64,000 nucleotides of DNA from Liolophura sinensis (lineage: Eukaryota; Mollusca; Polyplacophora; Chitonida; Chitonidae). The notes under the pieces are model-generated. The model had not been told where the DNA came from. It did no database searches and saw only the letters and a list, made by a program, of their open reading frames with translations. The DNA is taken from the NCBI RefSeq assembly GCF_032854445.1, contig NC_088306.1:10130193-10194192 (forward strand). The letters are read 5' to 3'. This document shows, piece after piece, positions 9,331 through 23,100 of the stretch; within the stretch, counting starts at the first letter, position 1, and each line of letters begins with the position of its first letter. The position numbers and the translations under genes are program-made.

Positions 9331-11212
9331 CATTTTAACCGTCACTGTACCTGGAAATCCCCTCAGCTAAAGCCGTAGCTAAACTAGTGACAATACAAGT
9401 CGAACAAGTGATGCATTGATATAAAGAGCCCTATATATATAGTGGCAGCGAGGCAGAGCTTTAACCACCAGTCATCACGGAGAAAGAAAACAGAGAAACC
9501 ACCATGTGCCTAACTGGGAACTAGACACATATTTTAACGAAAGGTTGTCGATACTTTTCCTAGAAAATCACGTTTCAGCAAATGGAATACCATCTAAAAA
9601 ACATTACCACAAAAAACCCCAAAGAACCCCCACAAAAACAAAAAAAAAAACGCACTAGGAGAAAACGGAATAAATACACTGGTTTTGCTGGATTCTCCGG
9701 CACGACCGTATTCAGTAGGTCAAGGGCTTATGGTCTACAGCTGCCAACAGGGGGCCACCACACAACTTAATATATGCACATCATGCGGTTGTCAGGGGGA
9801 GAAATGAAAGCTGGGATTGGAAATTCCGCCCGAGAATGGCTGGTCGTATAAGATAAGCCGGATAAATGTAAAACCCTTTGGTCATTACAGATGATTAAAT
9901 CTCCACTGATTATGTAAATAAGAAAACATGCAGGGGTGCATGATGTTATTGGCAAGCTCTCCTGATGTGTATCAAGTCCAAGTTTCATGTCGCTGTATCG
10001 GCACGCCATCCCGTGTGATGGCACAGACTAGATTGAGAGAGAAACAAATAAACAAAAGTTTTCTTACAAACTGCATTTATTGCACATGTACACGCAATGG
10101 ATATGCTGCATTCTAAATAAACGCATCTCTGATTGGATCACTAACACGCCGGAAAGTACTGTCCCCCGTGAAAAAAAGGACATTTATTGTACATGTACAG
10201 GATTAATCATTTACGCGCCCATACACACATTAAATGCAATCAAGAACAGGGAAATTAAGACATAATATTACTATCAAGCTTACATGTATACAATCTAGTG
10301 AACATGCTTGAGGTATAAAGACATTAAATTTATTTCCCAAGATATGTTCACTAACGCAAACATAATGGACGCTCCTTTCCAGATACCAAAACAGTGCAGT
10401 CACTGACGTGAGACTCAAATAACAGCTTTCGCCCATAATCCCTTGTCTTCAATACCATCCAATCAAATACGACGCAGCTTCTCGTCGAACGACAGGAAAG
10501 TTGTACTATTACAGTTATTACAGTATTACGTTGCAAGAACAACGACATTTGTAAACCTTTAAGTGTATATGTAATCCAATTGGCGTGTACATATGTCAAT
10601 ATGACAGTCAAACGAATGCTTTCCGGTAAAGTCCGGTAGGAAGAGCTGACACAGATCATAAGTACATTGCATCGAGGATTCGTAAAAGCACTTACAAAAC
10701 CATCATAAATGTCAATGACATTGAAAAAAGACACAAATTATTATTTGAAAATGAATCCAACGGCGTGTATGAACACGTATTACAGCGTTTATCCCGGAAA
10801 TCTTGCACTGATGTCACAGAAAGTCTGCCGATAATCTCATGTACGCCTTGACTGATGTCTTTGGATGGAACACTGGTTCAGTTTATTATCTAATCATCAA
10901 TTCGAGTTTAAGTTTAATACGAGAATTTATGAATGCGATAAAATGTCTTCGACATGTTACTCGGACCCTCTGCTACAGGGTAAAATCAATTACATTGCCT
11001 GTTTTTTTTATTCCTTATAACGCTATCAGAGTACGGTATGCACACTTTGTATTTTCGGAATAAGGTATGCCTTGAGAAAACTGAAAGACGATGTAATGAA
11101 GGAACAACGTTACACTACATCACCCTTTCTGGTGCATGCTTAAATGCCCACACCTAGAAATACAAGTCGTTGGAAAAACTGATCACTTCGCTGAGTGATT
11201 TACTTTAAGTTA
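9331..11212. other. No gene recognised apart from the repeat copy
   Basis: AT-rich sequence with short open frames on both strands. The longest is 127 codons on the minus strand at 10,351-10,734, without a known domain or splice context. Apart from the 87-bp repeat copy I see nothing that can be named. This is the 3' flank of TTC14. Confidence 0.4.
10092..10178. repeat. Dispersed direct repeat, copy 2
   Basis: Second copy of the 87-bp repeat at 8626-8712 (ACGCAATGGATATGCTGCAT here), in the same orientation. Confidence 0.7.
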
Positions 11213-11218
11213 TTTATT
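11213..11218 (-). terminator. Candidate poly(A) signal for TTC14
   Basis: AATAAA on the minus strand, about 135 nt downstream of the TTC14 stop codon. This is the first canonical hexamer I see after the stop. Further hexamers occur downstream, so the actual site is unproven. Confidence 0.35.
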
Positions 11219-11351
11219 TCCCAACGGCAAATGACAAAGGAGACGAAATATAGGGTGAACACACCGTCAGACCAAAGAAAAAAAAAAAAACCTAACAAAA
11301 ACAAGCATTCTTACACCTTCATTGTGATAGGATAAGTTGTCGGTAAATAAA

Positions 11352-14184
11352 CTAGGTCGGCTTTTTGTATTTATCAAACACACCTTCAGCAATGAGCTGC
11401 TGTTTCTTCTTCTCTTTCAATTGACTTAAGAAGTCCTCCATTTCTTTCAGTTCCGGCTGAGGCTGTTGCTTCGCTGCTGTTACCGTAGCAGTAGATATTG
11501 CCGACACTCGCTTGTCGGCACCTTCGCGAGTAAGTTTTCCCGCAGATTTCACTTTCAACTGCCTGGGTATGTACATCATCAACCCTGTGGTTTTAGCAGG
11601 AGCCAAATCCGTAAAAGGCTTCTTCACTTCTGAAAGCGGAGGATTTCTCTTAACTTTGGAGCCTTCAGTCTTCCTTTTTTTGGGTGAGGGTGAAGATCCC
11701 GAACTAGAGCTAGAGTTTGACGACCTTGAAGACGAGTTGGAAGATGAAGGGCGTCTCCGTTTTCTGTCCCGGTTTTGAGAGACAGAAGATCCTCTGTAAT
11801 CACCTGTACGAGACTGATTGCCAGATGACGTTCTATGTTGACTTCGTTTTTCTCGGGAGCCTGATCTATGCCGGTCTCTGGATCTGGATCGCTGTCGGTG
11901 ACTGGATCTAGATCGCCGTAGGTGAATGGAACTCGATCTACGTAGATCTCTGGAACTTGACCTTTGCCGGTGTCTGAAGCCCTTTCTATGCCCATCTCTG
12001 GAACTCGATCTACGTCCATCTCTGGAGCTCGATTTACGCCGGTCTCTGGAGCTCGATCTATGTCGATCTCTGGAGCTTGGCCTTTGGAGATCTCTTGAAG
12101 TCGATTTATGTCGATCTCTGGAACTCGATCTTCTATACTGAGCTCTGGAAGTCGATCTATGTCGATCTCTGGAACTCGACCTTTGCCGATCTCTGGAGCT
12201 ACTTCTATGTCGATCTCTGGAACTCGATCTATGTCGATCTCTGGAGCTCGATCTCTGTCGATCTTTGGAGTTCGATCTATGTCGATCTCTGGAGTTCGAT
12301 CTATGTCGATCTTTGGAGTTCGATCTATGTCCATCTCTGGAGTTCGATCTATGTCGATCTCTGGGGCTCGATTTACAACGATCTCTGGAACTCGATCTTC
12401 TATGCCGAGCTCTGGAAGCCGATCTATGTCGATCTCTGGAACTTGACCTTTGTCGATCTCTGCGGCCCTTTGTATGCCGATCTCTGGGACGCGATCTATA
12501 TCGATCTCTGGAGCTCGATTTACGTCGATCTCTGGAACTCGATCTTCTATCCAGACTTCTGGAAGCAGATCTACATCGATCTATGGAAATCGATCTTTGT
12601 CGACTCCTGGATGCAGCTGTGTCTCGTTTATCTAGACTATTCCGTTCTTTCTTCTTGGAACTATGTTTTCTGGCGCTTTCAACAACATCAGGTAAATTTA
12701 TTTGATAATTCCTTCGATCCGACTCGGGGGCTCTTGGATCCTTGACTCTTCCTGTGCTACCTGACCCTGACTGAGAACGACTTCTGTCATCTCCGTCTCT
12801 CCTAGTATCGTGCTCTAGTGAATGCCTATCCCGTTTCTCCTTGTGGCTATTGTCCGAACCCCTTTCAGGGGATAATTCAGCTGATCCGACATGACTGTAG
12901 TTCTGAGCTATAACTGTCGGACCTCCAGACACAGTCCTTATTGCCTGACCAGAATGACCTTCCTTTGGTTTTGCATAAAACTTATCATTATGAACCTGAA
13001 TTTTAATGTCATCATAGAGCTTGTTTTTACTCAATACCTGCTCAGTCGAGTTGTGGTCTGCTTGGACAGTATCAACTACGCCAGCAGAATTAAGGTCAGA
13101 TTTATCTGAATGGCGCGGGGATGTGTTCCTCTGCATCTTCTTTTCGCCACCTCGAAAGTGTGTGGGCATTTCTTCAGGACTGCCTCGTACTACCAAACCT
13201 CTTGTTTTTCTGCAGATTGGAGAACCAAGCAACGTTTTCTTCTCTGGTGTTCCTGCATGCGCGCTGTCAATCCCAGGTGTGCTACGCCCAGACGGAGTGT
13301 CTCTTAAACGCTTTTGTGTTAATCCTGCTCTTTCTTGTAAATCTGGCGAAAACACCCTAGCATGTGGGTTATGTTTCGTTTCTAAATACTCCATGAATTT
13401 CATACTCTTGCTTTTGTTGTCCTCAGCAGTAGCGGCAATCTGAGATCTTGCACCGGTATCACTGTCTTGGTAGTCCAAACCCTGGGGAGGAGGCGACCGG
13501 TTTCGGGAACTTTCCTTGATGGGTCTGAGATCGGTAGATCTTCGACGGTCGTCTTGTCCATAACCGTCCCAGCGTTTGGAAGCTAGGACTCTTCTTGCCT
13601 CTTCCACACCTCTATCCCCGTCATCTGACTTCCACAGCTGTCTATTCCTCTCTTCAGATCCTGAGAGACGTCTATCGTCATACCTTTCTATTGAACCTCT
13701 GGAATGCCGCCGAACTTCCTTTTCTGTTAAGACTCTTCCATGACGATCCTGACTGCTTTTTTGGCTTTCTTTTGTCTGGAGAGAACTTCGTGTGGAGCGT
13801 CTAGCAGCTTTCCTGGGGCTAGGAGACGTGGATGAATCAGAGGATGATCCGCTGCTAGATGACGATGAAGATGAGGATGATGAGCTGGATGATGATGTTG
13901 ATGATGAGGAAGAAGAAGAAGAAGATGACGACGATGAGTTGCCGTAAAGCTTGCTACTGTCAGGGCTGTTTGGAGACCTGGATCGTCTTCTACTTCCATG
14001 AGAATGTTTTTTGCGATTTCCAGTGTCCCATCTCCGTGAAGGGCTGGTATCAGGCTGTCCCTTACGCTCGCTGGGAGAGACTGATGTCATTCGCTCATAC
14101 TTGGGCTCAGAGATTCTTCTAGAGCGCCCATGGCCTCCTGGAGAACTTTGCCAGTCCCCAGACTTGTGTCGGTCTTTCTTAGAT
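11352..14184 (-). CDS. TTC14: TTC14 last coding exon: RS-rich low-complexity tail
   Basis: Residues 467-1410 are encoded by one 2833-nt exon starting after ...TTGTTTAG at 14184. The content in order is a Lys/Arg/Ser region, a Ser run with few Thr (about residues 550-578), mixed RS segments, a long array of RDRHRSSS-type octads (about 995-1240), a second Ser run, and a short ordered-looking end with [19 protein letters not shown], which resembles the C-terminal helix of other TTC14 proteins. SR-type tails usually carry nuclear-speckle targeting and phosphorylation by SR kinases, an inference here. Other frames across this exon stay open for long stretches only because of the repeat. Confidence 0.88.
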
Positions 14185-17100
14185 CTAAACAAATAAAAAC
14201 GAAAGTAGGCAAAATGAAGTATTATTACCATGATGATGATAATGAATTAAAAGAAAAGAACACATTTATACAACCTACACCTTAAATGAAAGAGGTATAC
14301 TTAAAGTTAAACAAACATCTCAATTTTCTGCCAGCGGTGCTTGTTATTCGAGTAGTTAATAGTTAAACGTTGAAGGCTTAGGACTCTCCTTTAGGCCGCC
14401 ATATTAACAGATACGAACGTATTTAGCTGATACTGGAAACGCATGTTAATCATATGGTCGGAATACAGCCTTTAGCACATTGACGTCACCGTGAATATTT
14501 GAGGGGAGAAAAGAACGGTTTTCATTGGATAAGCCTAAAACATGGTTGGACTTTCAATGTGCCTTGAATCAGTGGATTTTGTAGAAAACGACGATGTTTA
14601 AAACCGTTTTTCTCTCTTACAACAACTTAAAATTCTTAGAATTCCACAATTTGTATAGCTCTTTCATTTAAGGTTGTATAAATGTGTTCCTTTGTTTCAA
14701 AGAAAGGCACACTGTAGTTTCTTAACAACAACAACATGAACTACTATGTATTTATTTCCTTTATGCCTTTGGTCTTTTTACCAAACTGAAGCAATGACCT
14801 GTAACACGGTGGGTTTATGAGGTACCTGTCTTACTTTAATACCTACATATTTCAGCCATACAATAAGCGGGAGCTGGATACAAACAGGCTACCTCAATAC
14901 CTAGTCAAAGGCTAATGGATTAAAGCAGTGTAACTGACTAAGCAAAGGAGAATCTATTCAATGCATTTCAAAATACTCAACTATTTCCAAAAAAGGACTT
15001 AGAACAGCAAATTAATCTTACTGAATATACTGCACCAGTTATGAAATACCCAACAGAATTCATTTAGATTTGACCTTGCCAATGTTGTGTACTGTAATCC
15101 TTGAACCTTTTCGCATGTTTGCACGGTGTTTATTCAAGCATATTCTCAAGTGAAGACTGATACAATTACATTTTTTGAGGAGCCCTGAAATTGGCCAAAT
15201 TAAGCCATATAGTTTGTCTCCGAAATCAACTTAAAAATGTATATTAATTGCTCTTCATGTGTGAAAAGATTGAGGAATTAGGTTACACTACTTTCCATCA
15301 ATCCATTTGGGCAGTCCTAGAAACGTAACTGAAGGCAAATGTGGCATGTAGGGTTGCTTACCCACGTCCTCTCTCCTCCTCCTTTATGAGCCTGAGAAGC
15401 TTATCTTTGGTCTGGCTGAGGGGAAAGTCCTGATGACTACTGGAGCGGGACTGGACATCTTCACAATCAGAGTCGGTGTGGTGGGCAGAGCGGCGAGACA
15501 CCTGTAAATACAAAACACGTGTCATGTCTCTTCACATCCCTAAACATTAACAAGGTGCAAAATAGACTCTCACTAAATATCATTACAACAACTACTGCAA
15601 GGTCAACGTCAGTCGAAACAGTTGAGTGATTATCTTTGCATGTTTCAGTCCTAATTCCGTTCTTAACATATTTGTGTTCAACGTCGTTTTGGGAACTGGT
15701 CTTGCGATCAATGATTTATTTATTTATTTTATTTGATTAGTGTTTTACGCTGTACTCAAGAATAGTTCACGTTCACGATGGCGGCCAGCATTATGGTGGG
15801 TGGAAACCGAGCAGAGCCCAGGGGAAACCCACAACCATTCGCAGGTTGCTGCCAGACCTTCCCACGTACAATTAATGACCTGGAAAGTCCATTTTTTATG
15901 AGGACTGGTACCCGAATGTTTGTTTTGATGCACATTTTGGATTCCAACAAGGCAATGTTGGAAACTATTGTACGCATGTACTGCATATCCTCTTCCTTTT
16001 TTCCATGGCACGAAGCTGAAAACATTCCAGTTGTTTCGACTTCCATTTTCCGAGACAGACAGTGAACCATACGTGTATTTGTAACGACTTCTAATCTTCA
16101 TGAAGATAATTTTAGTCATCCTAAAAATATGCAACTATTAACATTTTACCAACCCATATTTTATGTATGACAGAATATATCAACATACTACACATTTCAT
16201 ATGTAGTGAATCTAGGAACGATTAAATTTGTCAAGAGAAAGCCTGTTCACAGAAGGTCAATTGTCGCTCAACATAAAATCGTTTTTATCATTAAACAGTG
16301 CCAATGAAAGGAAATACTGTTGTAATATCAAGGTAGCAGGTATATATATATGTGTCATTTGTTTTCACTTCTACTTTTAGCGGGGCGTGGGAGCTGGGGT
16401 GATTTCATTCTTTTATGTTGATTAAAGGCATTTTCCCTTTCAAAACAGCAGAGCTCAGCTATTAACAGCTTCTGCCAAACAGTCACATCCCACCACTAGG
16501 TAATCAGTCCAAACTCCTACAACTGAGTGTCAAAAACCAGTCCAGCTGGTGCTAAATGTAAAATGCGACTTGTTCGCATCTTCTCTTCAGAAGGACACTA
16601 GCGCTCACCTGCACAGGCTCTCTGCGCTGACACAGCCTTAGGTAGTGTATGACCTCCGGATCAGATCTATTCAGCTCCAGAGCTCGGTGATAATAGTTCT
16701 CAGCATCGTTGTAACTGCGGCTGTCGTGTAACCTTACACAGAGGAGAGTACAGTTCATCAGCATCACATGCCTCCTTGGCAAAACATTAATCAGCTCAAA
16801 TCAAATCCAATCGAATCAAATCTTTGCTATTACTTCAAATTATTACGTTCCACAACATGTCAATCTCTCCTGTGCACATTTTCCGTTCAAAATCGCCAAC
16901 AAAGCTCCAAAAATTCATAAAGCAGATCACATTATAACTTTTTCAAACTTTTTTATCATTATAAATAGTGCTCATAAAAGGGAAAAATTTGAGCTATTCT
17001 TGGTAAATACCAATTTGATTTGATTATCGAATATGGATTTTTTTTTAAAGTCTCCTTTAATTTATTTATTTATTGATTTGATTGGTGTTTTATGCCGTAC

Positions 17101-20100
17101 TCAAGAATATTTCACTTATAGGACGGCGGCCAGCGTTATGGTGGGAGGAAACTGCGCAGAGCCCGGGGGAAACCCACGACCATCCGCAGGTTGCTAACAG
17201 ACCTTCCCACATACGGCGGGAGAGGACGCCAGCATGAGCTGGATTTGAACTCATAGTGACCGCACAGGTGAGAGGCTCCTGGGTCATTACGCTGTGCTAG
17301 TGCGCTAACCCACTGAGCCACGGAGGCCCCAGGTCTCCTTTAAGAGTTGCCTCACCATGGTCTTAGGGCCATTAACAAAAAAGGATAAGAACTCCCAAAG
17401 AACTCCGACAATAGACAACTTTAGGCGTAAGTTCCTCCAGAGCCCTAGGGATAGACATCTCTAAGACTGACTTCCAGACGAACGACAGGTATGTACATTT
17501 CAAGGCCAAGACTCCATCAAGCCAACACCTTTGTTCTTAAATTAAAATACAGAATTTAAAGTTTTCACAACTTACTCTCTTCCCTTGGCGATAAGTGTTT
17601 CATGAAGGTATTTTCTGGCATTGCTGTGACTTGGGTTGGTTTTAAGTGCTAACTGGAAGTCATCAATAGCCTTACTGTAACTTTCATTATTGGCATATCT
17701 GAAACAAAAAACAAATAGGTTACACTGGAGATTGTTGAAAATATACTGATAACTTACACTATGTCCTGGCAAAATGTTGCATTTATGTGTTGTTGCTCTT
17801 TTCTACAGCATAAACACAGTTATAATTTGCTACAAAACAGACAAACTGACAAACGTGGGGAAAATATAGCTGATTAAGTATTAATGTTCCATGTCATGAA
17901 ATTTCAAACAAAAATTTAGTGAAGATCAAATATTCGCTTTGGATATATCGCACAGATGAGGTTATTTAAGATCACACAGGACAAACACGAGAGACGCAAC
18001 ATTGGAGAATAGTAAAGAAAATAAATATTTCACTGTCTAGCTGTTACTATTCATACACTGTATCAGGCCTGGAAGCACCCAATCCTAATGGGGATAAACA
18101 CACATGCAAACACCTTCACAGGAATAAACAACTTTTCCACCATACTTAGCCAAGACAATTTATAATTTGTGACATAACCCTTGTCCATGACCCCGATACT
18201 CACAGGGCGCCTCTAGCGACCAGGGCCTCCACATTATCCACATCCACCTGGAGGGCTTTATTCAGCAGCTGCATCGCCTCCAACGGCTTCCCCGCTTTGA
18301 AATATGCCACACCCTCAGCAACACTGTAACCATGGCAACAGTGAATGAAATAGTAAAATGTAAATCAGTAAATTTCATTATGAATTGTTTGTTTCAATCA
18401 GCCTCAAAATGTCCTGTAATCTCATGTGAGATCATATGTCTATATGTACCTATATCAAAGCTTTGTTGTCCGCTTCGGGACCGGTAGATCCAGAATCAAT
18501 CCTTGTTCGAGTCACACCTAAGACTTTAAAAGAGGAAGTTGTAACTTCCTCGCTTGGCGTTCAGCATGAAGGGGATAGTGCAACGACTGGTTGACCCGTA
18601 TCAGTATAATGGCTCGGGCGGGGTGGCTTACTTGCCTTCGGTAAGTCGTCTCAGTGATGCAGCACTAAATAAAAGAGCGGTGGAAATCCGTCCTGCAACA
18701 AGGAGGCACATAACACGTGCATGCACCCTAATGATTCCTTCGTCGTCATATGACTGAAAAATTGTTGAGTACGACGTTAAACCCCAAGCACTCACTCACT
18801 CACTCAAAGCTTTGTCCTAAGAGTCATCTGAAGGGTTATACTGATCAGCACACAGATGTCCTATTTTACATTTTATTTAAACTCAGTCATTATAATGAAA
18901 AACTTACAACACAGAGTAAAGCCAGAGCAGCAACGATGATGGTGTGATAACGTGCTAAATAGTCTTAAATAGCCAGTGAAATACGACCTAAATTTACCTC
19001 AGAGTTTTATTCTAACTGTTCCTGCAAATGTTTCACTAGTAGCAAATTACACGTCCCCAAGTATCATGGCTTAAACAGAGTTGGGTAAAAAAAAAATTAA
19101 GACAGTGATGTTCATTGCAATTTATTAGATGCCACAGGTTTAGAATTAGACACACCCAAACACAGTACATGTAGACGAATCTGGTAATGTCAAAAGTTTC
19201 CGATTTCATTTTCCTGTGGTCATGATAGAGGGCCAAGTAGTTGTAAATCTCAGCTAATGTGTACTGAAATTTTGGTCTAACAAATTCTTCAGCAGTTAAG
19301 CTTTTCAACAGAATTACTTACATGTTGCAATGTCTTAGTCTCACCTTTTCATTGCCCACTTAGTTGACTGTGTCTTTCTTAACCCTTCAGCAGTTTCTGA
19401 CGGTGGAATTTCTAACCTGTGAAGAGGAGGAAACTTGGTGTAAAAGATATGAACTAAGTCAAGACAAGAAGCACCGATCTACCCTGGTAATCTTGAGAAG
19501 AAACGTAATGTATTCACACAAAGAAATTGTCCCCAAAAGTACACTTTTACAGGCATATTATCCTCAAACAAACCATAAAACAATCAATAGAGCTCAGAAT
19601 CAGGCAAAATGAGTTTACAACTCAGTCATGGAAGAAATCTGCAGGTAACATATTGTAACTGCAATCCTAAAAATACCAAAACTTGATTAGTTGTACATGT
19701 ATATAAAGCTAGTACATCTAGCTCAAGGTTGTTTTATTTCAAAGCTTTGATTTATTTATTTATTTATTTATCTGATTTGTGTTTTACGCTGTACTCGAGA
19801 ATATTTCACTTATAAGACGGCGGCCAGTATTATGGTGGCATTTATTTATTTATTTGATTGGTGTTTTACGCCGTACTCAAGAATATTTCACTTATACGAC
19901 GACGGACAGCATTATGGTGGGTGGAACCCGGGCACAGCCCGGGGGAAACCCACAACCATCCGCAGGTTGCATTATGGTGGGAGGAAACCAGGCAGAGCCC
20001 GGGGGAAACCTGCGACCATCTACGGGTGCAGCCAGTATTATGGTGGGAGGAAACTGCGCAGAGCCCAGGGAAAACCCACCACCATCTGCAGGTGTGGCCA

Positions 20101-23100
20101 GTATTATGGTGGGAGGAAACTGGGCAGAGCCCGGGAAAACCTGAAACCATCTGCAGGTGCGGCCAGTATTATGGTAGGAGGAAACCAGGCAGAGCCCAGG
20201 GGAAACCCACAACCATGTGCAGGTGCGGCCAGTATTATGGTGGGAGGAAACCAGGCAGAGCCCGGGGGAAACCCACCACCATCTGCAGGTGAGGCCAGCA
20301 TTATGGTGGGAGGAAACCAGGCAGAGCACAGGGGAAACCCACTACCATCTGCAGGTGCGGCCAGTATTATGGTGGGAGGAAACCAGGCAGAGCCCAGGGG
20401 AAACACACAACCATCTGCAGGTGAGGCCAGCATTATGGTGGGGGGAAACCAGGCAGAGCCCGGGCAAAACCCACAACCATCTGCAAGTGCAGCCAGTATT
20501 ATGGTGGGAGGAAACCAGGCAGAGCCCAGGGAAAACCCACGACCATCTGCAAGTGCGGCCAGTATTATGCTGGGAGGAAACCAGGCAGAGACCGGGGGAA
20601 ACACACAACCATCCGCAAGTGCAGCCAGTATTATGGTGGGAGGAAACCAGGCAGAGCCCACGGAAAACCCACGACCATCCGCAAGTGCGGCCAGTATTAT
20701 GGTGGGAGGAAACCAGGCAGAGCACGGGGGAAACCTGCGACCATCTACGGGTGCAGCCAGTATTATGGTGGGAGGAAACTGCGCAGAGCCCAGGGAAAAC
20801 CCACCACCATCTGCAGGTGTGGCCAGTATTATGGTGGGAGGAAACTGGGCAGAGCCTGGGAAAACCTGAAACCGTCTGCAGGTGCGGCCAGTATTATGGT
20901 GGGAGGAAACCAGGCAGAGCCTAGGGGAAACCCACAACCATGTGCAGGTGCGGCCAGTATTATGGTGGGAGGAAACCAGGCAGAGCCCGGGGGAAACCCA
21001 CCACCATCTGCAGGTGCGGCCAGTATTATGGTGGGAGGAAACCAGGCAGAGCACAGGGGAAACCCACTACCATCTGCAGGTGCGGCCAGTATTATGGTGG
21101 GAGGAAACCAGGCAGAGCCCAGGGGAAACACACAACCATCTGCAGGTGAGGCCAGCATTATGGTGGGGGGAAACCAGGCAGAGCCCGGGCAAAACCCACA
21201 ACCATCTGCAAGTGCAGCCAGTATTATGGTGGGAGGAAACCAGGCAGAGCCCAGGGAAAACCCACGACCATCTGCAAGTGCGGCCAGTATTATGCTGGGA
21301 GGAAACCAGGCAGAGACCGGGGGAAACACACAACCATCCGCAAGTGCAGCCAGTATTATGGTGGGAGGAAACCAGGCAGAGCCCATGGAAAACCCACGAC
21401 CATCCGCAAGTGCGGCCAGTATTATGGTGGGAGGAAACCAGGCAGAGCACGGGGGAAACACACAACCATCTGCAGGTGCGGCCAGCATTATGGTGGGAGG
21501 AAACCAGGCAGAGACCGGGGGAAACACACAACCATCCGCAAGTGCGGCCAGCATTATGGTGGGAGGAAACCAGGCAGAGCCCGGGCAAAACCTGCAACCA
21601 TCTGCAAGTGCAGACAGTAATATGGTGGAGGGAAACCAGGCAGAGCCCAGGGAAAACCCGCAACCATCTGCAAGTGCAGCCAGTATTATGGTGGGAGGAA
21701 ACCAGGCAGAGACCGGGGGAAACACACAACCATCTGCAGGTGCGGCCAGCATTATGGTGGGAGGAAACCAGGCATCAAATCTGAAGCACAATACTGACGG
21801 CATGAATACATGATCAAGGGATGATTAAAAATGTTCCAAAGTACGCACATTTAGTGGCAGTTGGAAGGTGAAATTACATGTAGCTTGTGTCTTCAGTGTC
21901 TTCTAGCAGCAGGCCAGTCCCAAAGCTGCCTGACTGTCATATACAAGATACCAGATCTATTGCCTTAACCTAATATATGTACTAAGGTCTGACCAATACT
22001 TGGCCTATTCCCTTATGCTGAGAAACAAGTCAAAAAGTTTCAAGATGACCAATATTAAAGTTTTAAGTATGAGAGGGTTGGGATTGTGGGTCTCTTGCTT
22101 GTGATATGAATGTTCTAACCTCTCACCCACTGCTTTGTGGCTCTATCCAACAGCCAGTCTACATGTATCATGTATGAACGTAAAAAGACCGAAACATTCA
22201 TGGAGTTTTTCATTTTCTATTCTCAAATCATTTTTGTTCTCAAGATTTTGTTTTTGTCCATTTATATTCTGTATCAAATGACTGTTTTTTAAATCCAACT
22301 GGTCAGTGCTTATTGAGATCCTTTGAAAATACAGAGTACATGTAGCTTCTATTATTTATCTATCTCATTGGTGTTTTACACCGTATTCAAGAATATTTCA
22401 TTTATACGTCGGCGCCCAGTATTATGGTGGGAGGAAACTAGGCACAGCCCGGGGGAAACCCAAAACAGTTCCTAAGTTGCTAGGAGACTTTCCCACGTAT
22501 AAGCCCGTGGGAAACCCACGACCACCCGCAGGTTGCTGGTAGACCTTCCCACGTACAGCTGGAGAGGAAGCCAGCATCTGAACTTGAGTTCACAGCGACA
22601 GCACTGGTGAGAGGCTCCTGAGTCACTGTGCCATGATGGCGTGCTGACCATCTTGACCCATAGCTTCTCTTAGGCAGATACAATGTTACCTACATGTAGA
22701 TCTGATCTGAGGGTGTGGCTGTCACAACCGGTGTCATACATTAGTAAGAAAATAGTGAGCCTGAATAGTAATGATTCAAAATGACAACCTTGTTTGAGTC
22801 ATAAAGCCATACATAACTATAATGTAAAGGTATTCAGTATTTATTTTTGTAAACTATACAAAAGCAATTGCCATTTATGGACAATTTACTTGTCCACAGT
22901 ATTCTAGTAATAAAATGTCTGCAACTTAAGTCTTTCAGACATGCACATGCACTGACAAGCACCCTATCTTCTAGGGCCAATAGGAGCAACATGGGGCATG
23001 TGTGAGGTGGGTTGTGCCTTATCTGACTTGTTCTGGGTGATGATGCCCTTACCTGATCAGACTTCTCCTCAATGATGGGGGACGATGGTGATCAGACTCT

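Noticed and set aside
11624-12334. Second minus-strand frame with EIDIDRAPE-type repeats
   Set aside because: It is the same repeat in a shifted frame, with no exon joining in that phase.
11512-13443. Plus-strand open frames across the TTC14 RS exon (for example 12,077-12,745, IYVDLW repeats)
   Set aside because: These are mirror frames of the 24-bp coding repeat and the Arg/Ser codon bias. The minus-strand frame is the one that continues TTC14 in phase.
19036-19308. Possible TTC14 exon with [10 protein letters not shown] on the minus strand
   Set aside because: It resembled the region after the S1 domain, but the exon at 19,345-19,416 ([20 protein letters not shown]) fits both phase and family sequence better.
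19832-21813. Long open frames (300-345 codons) on both strands in the 60-bp array, such as MVGGNQAEP-type repeats
   Set aside because: The unit is a multiple of three and lacks stops in several frames, so all copies stay open. The sequence is a SINE core inside an intron, with no splice context or independent start.
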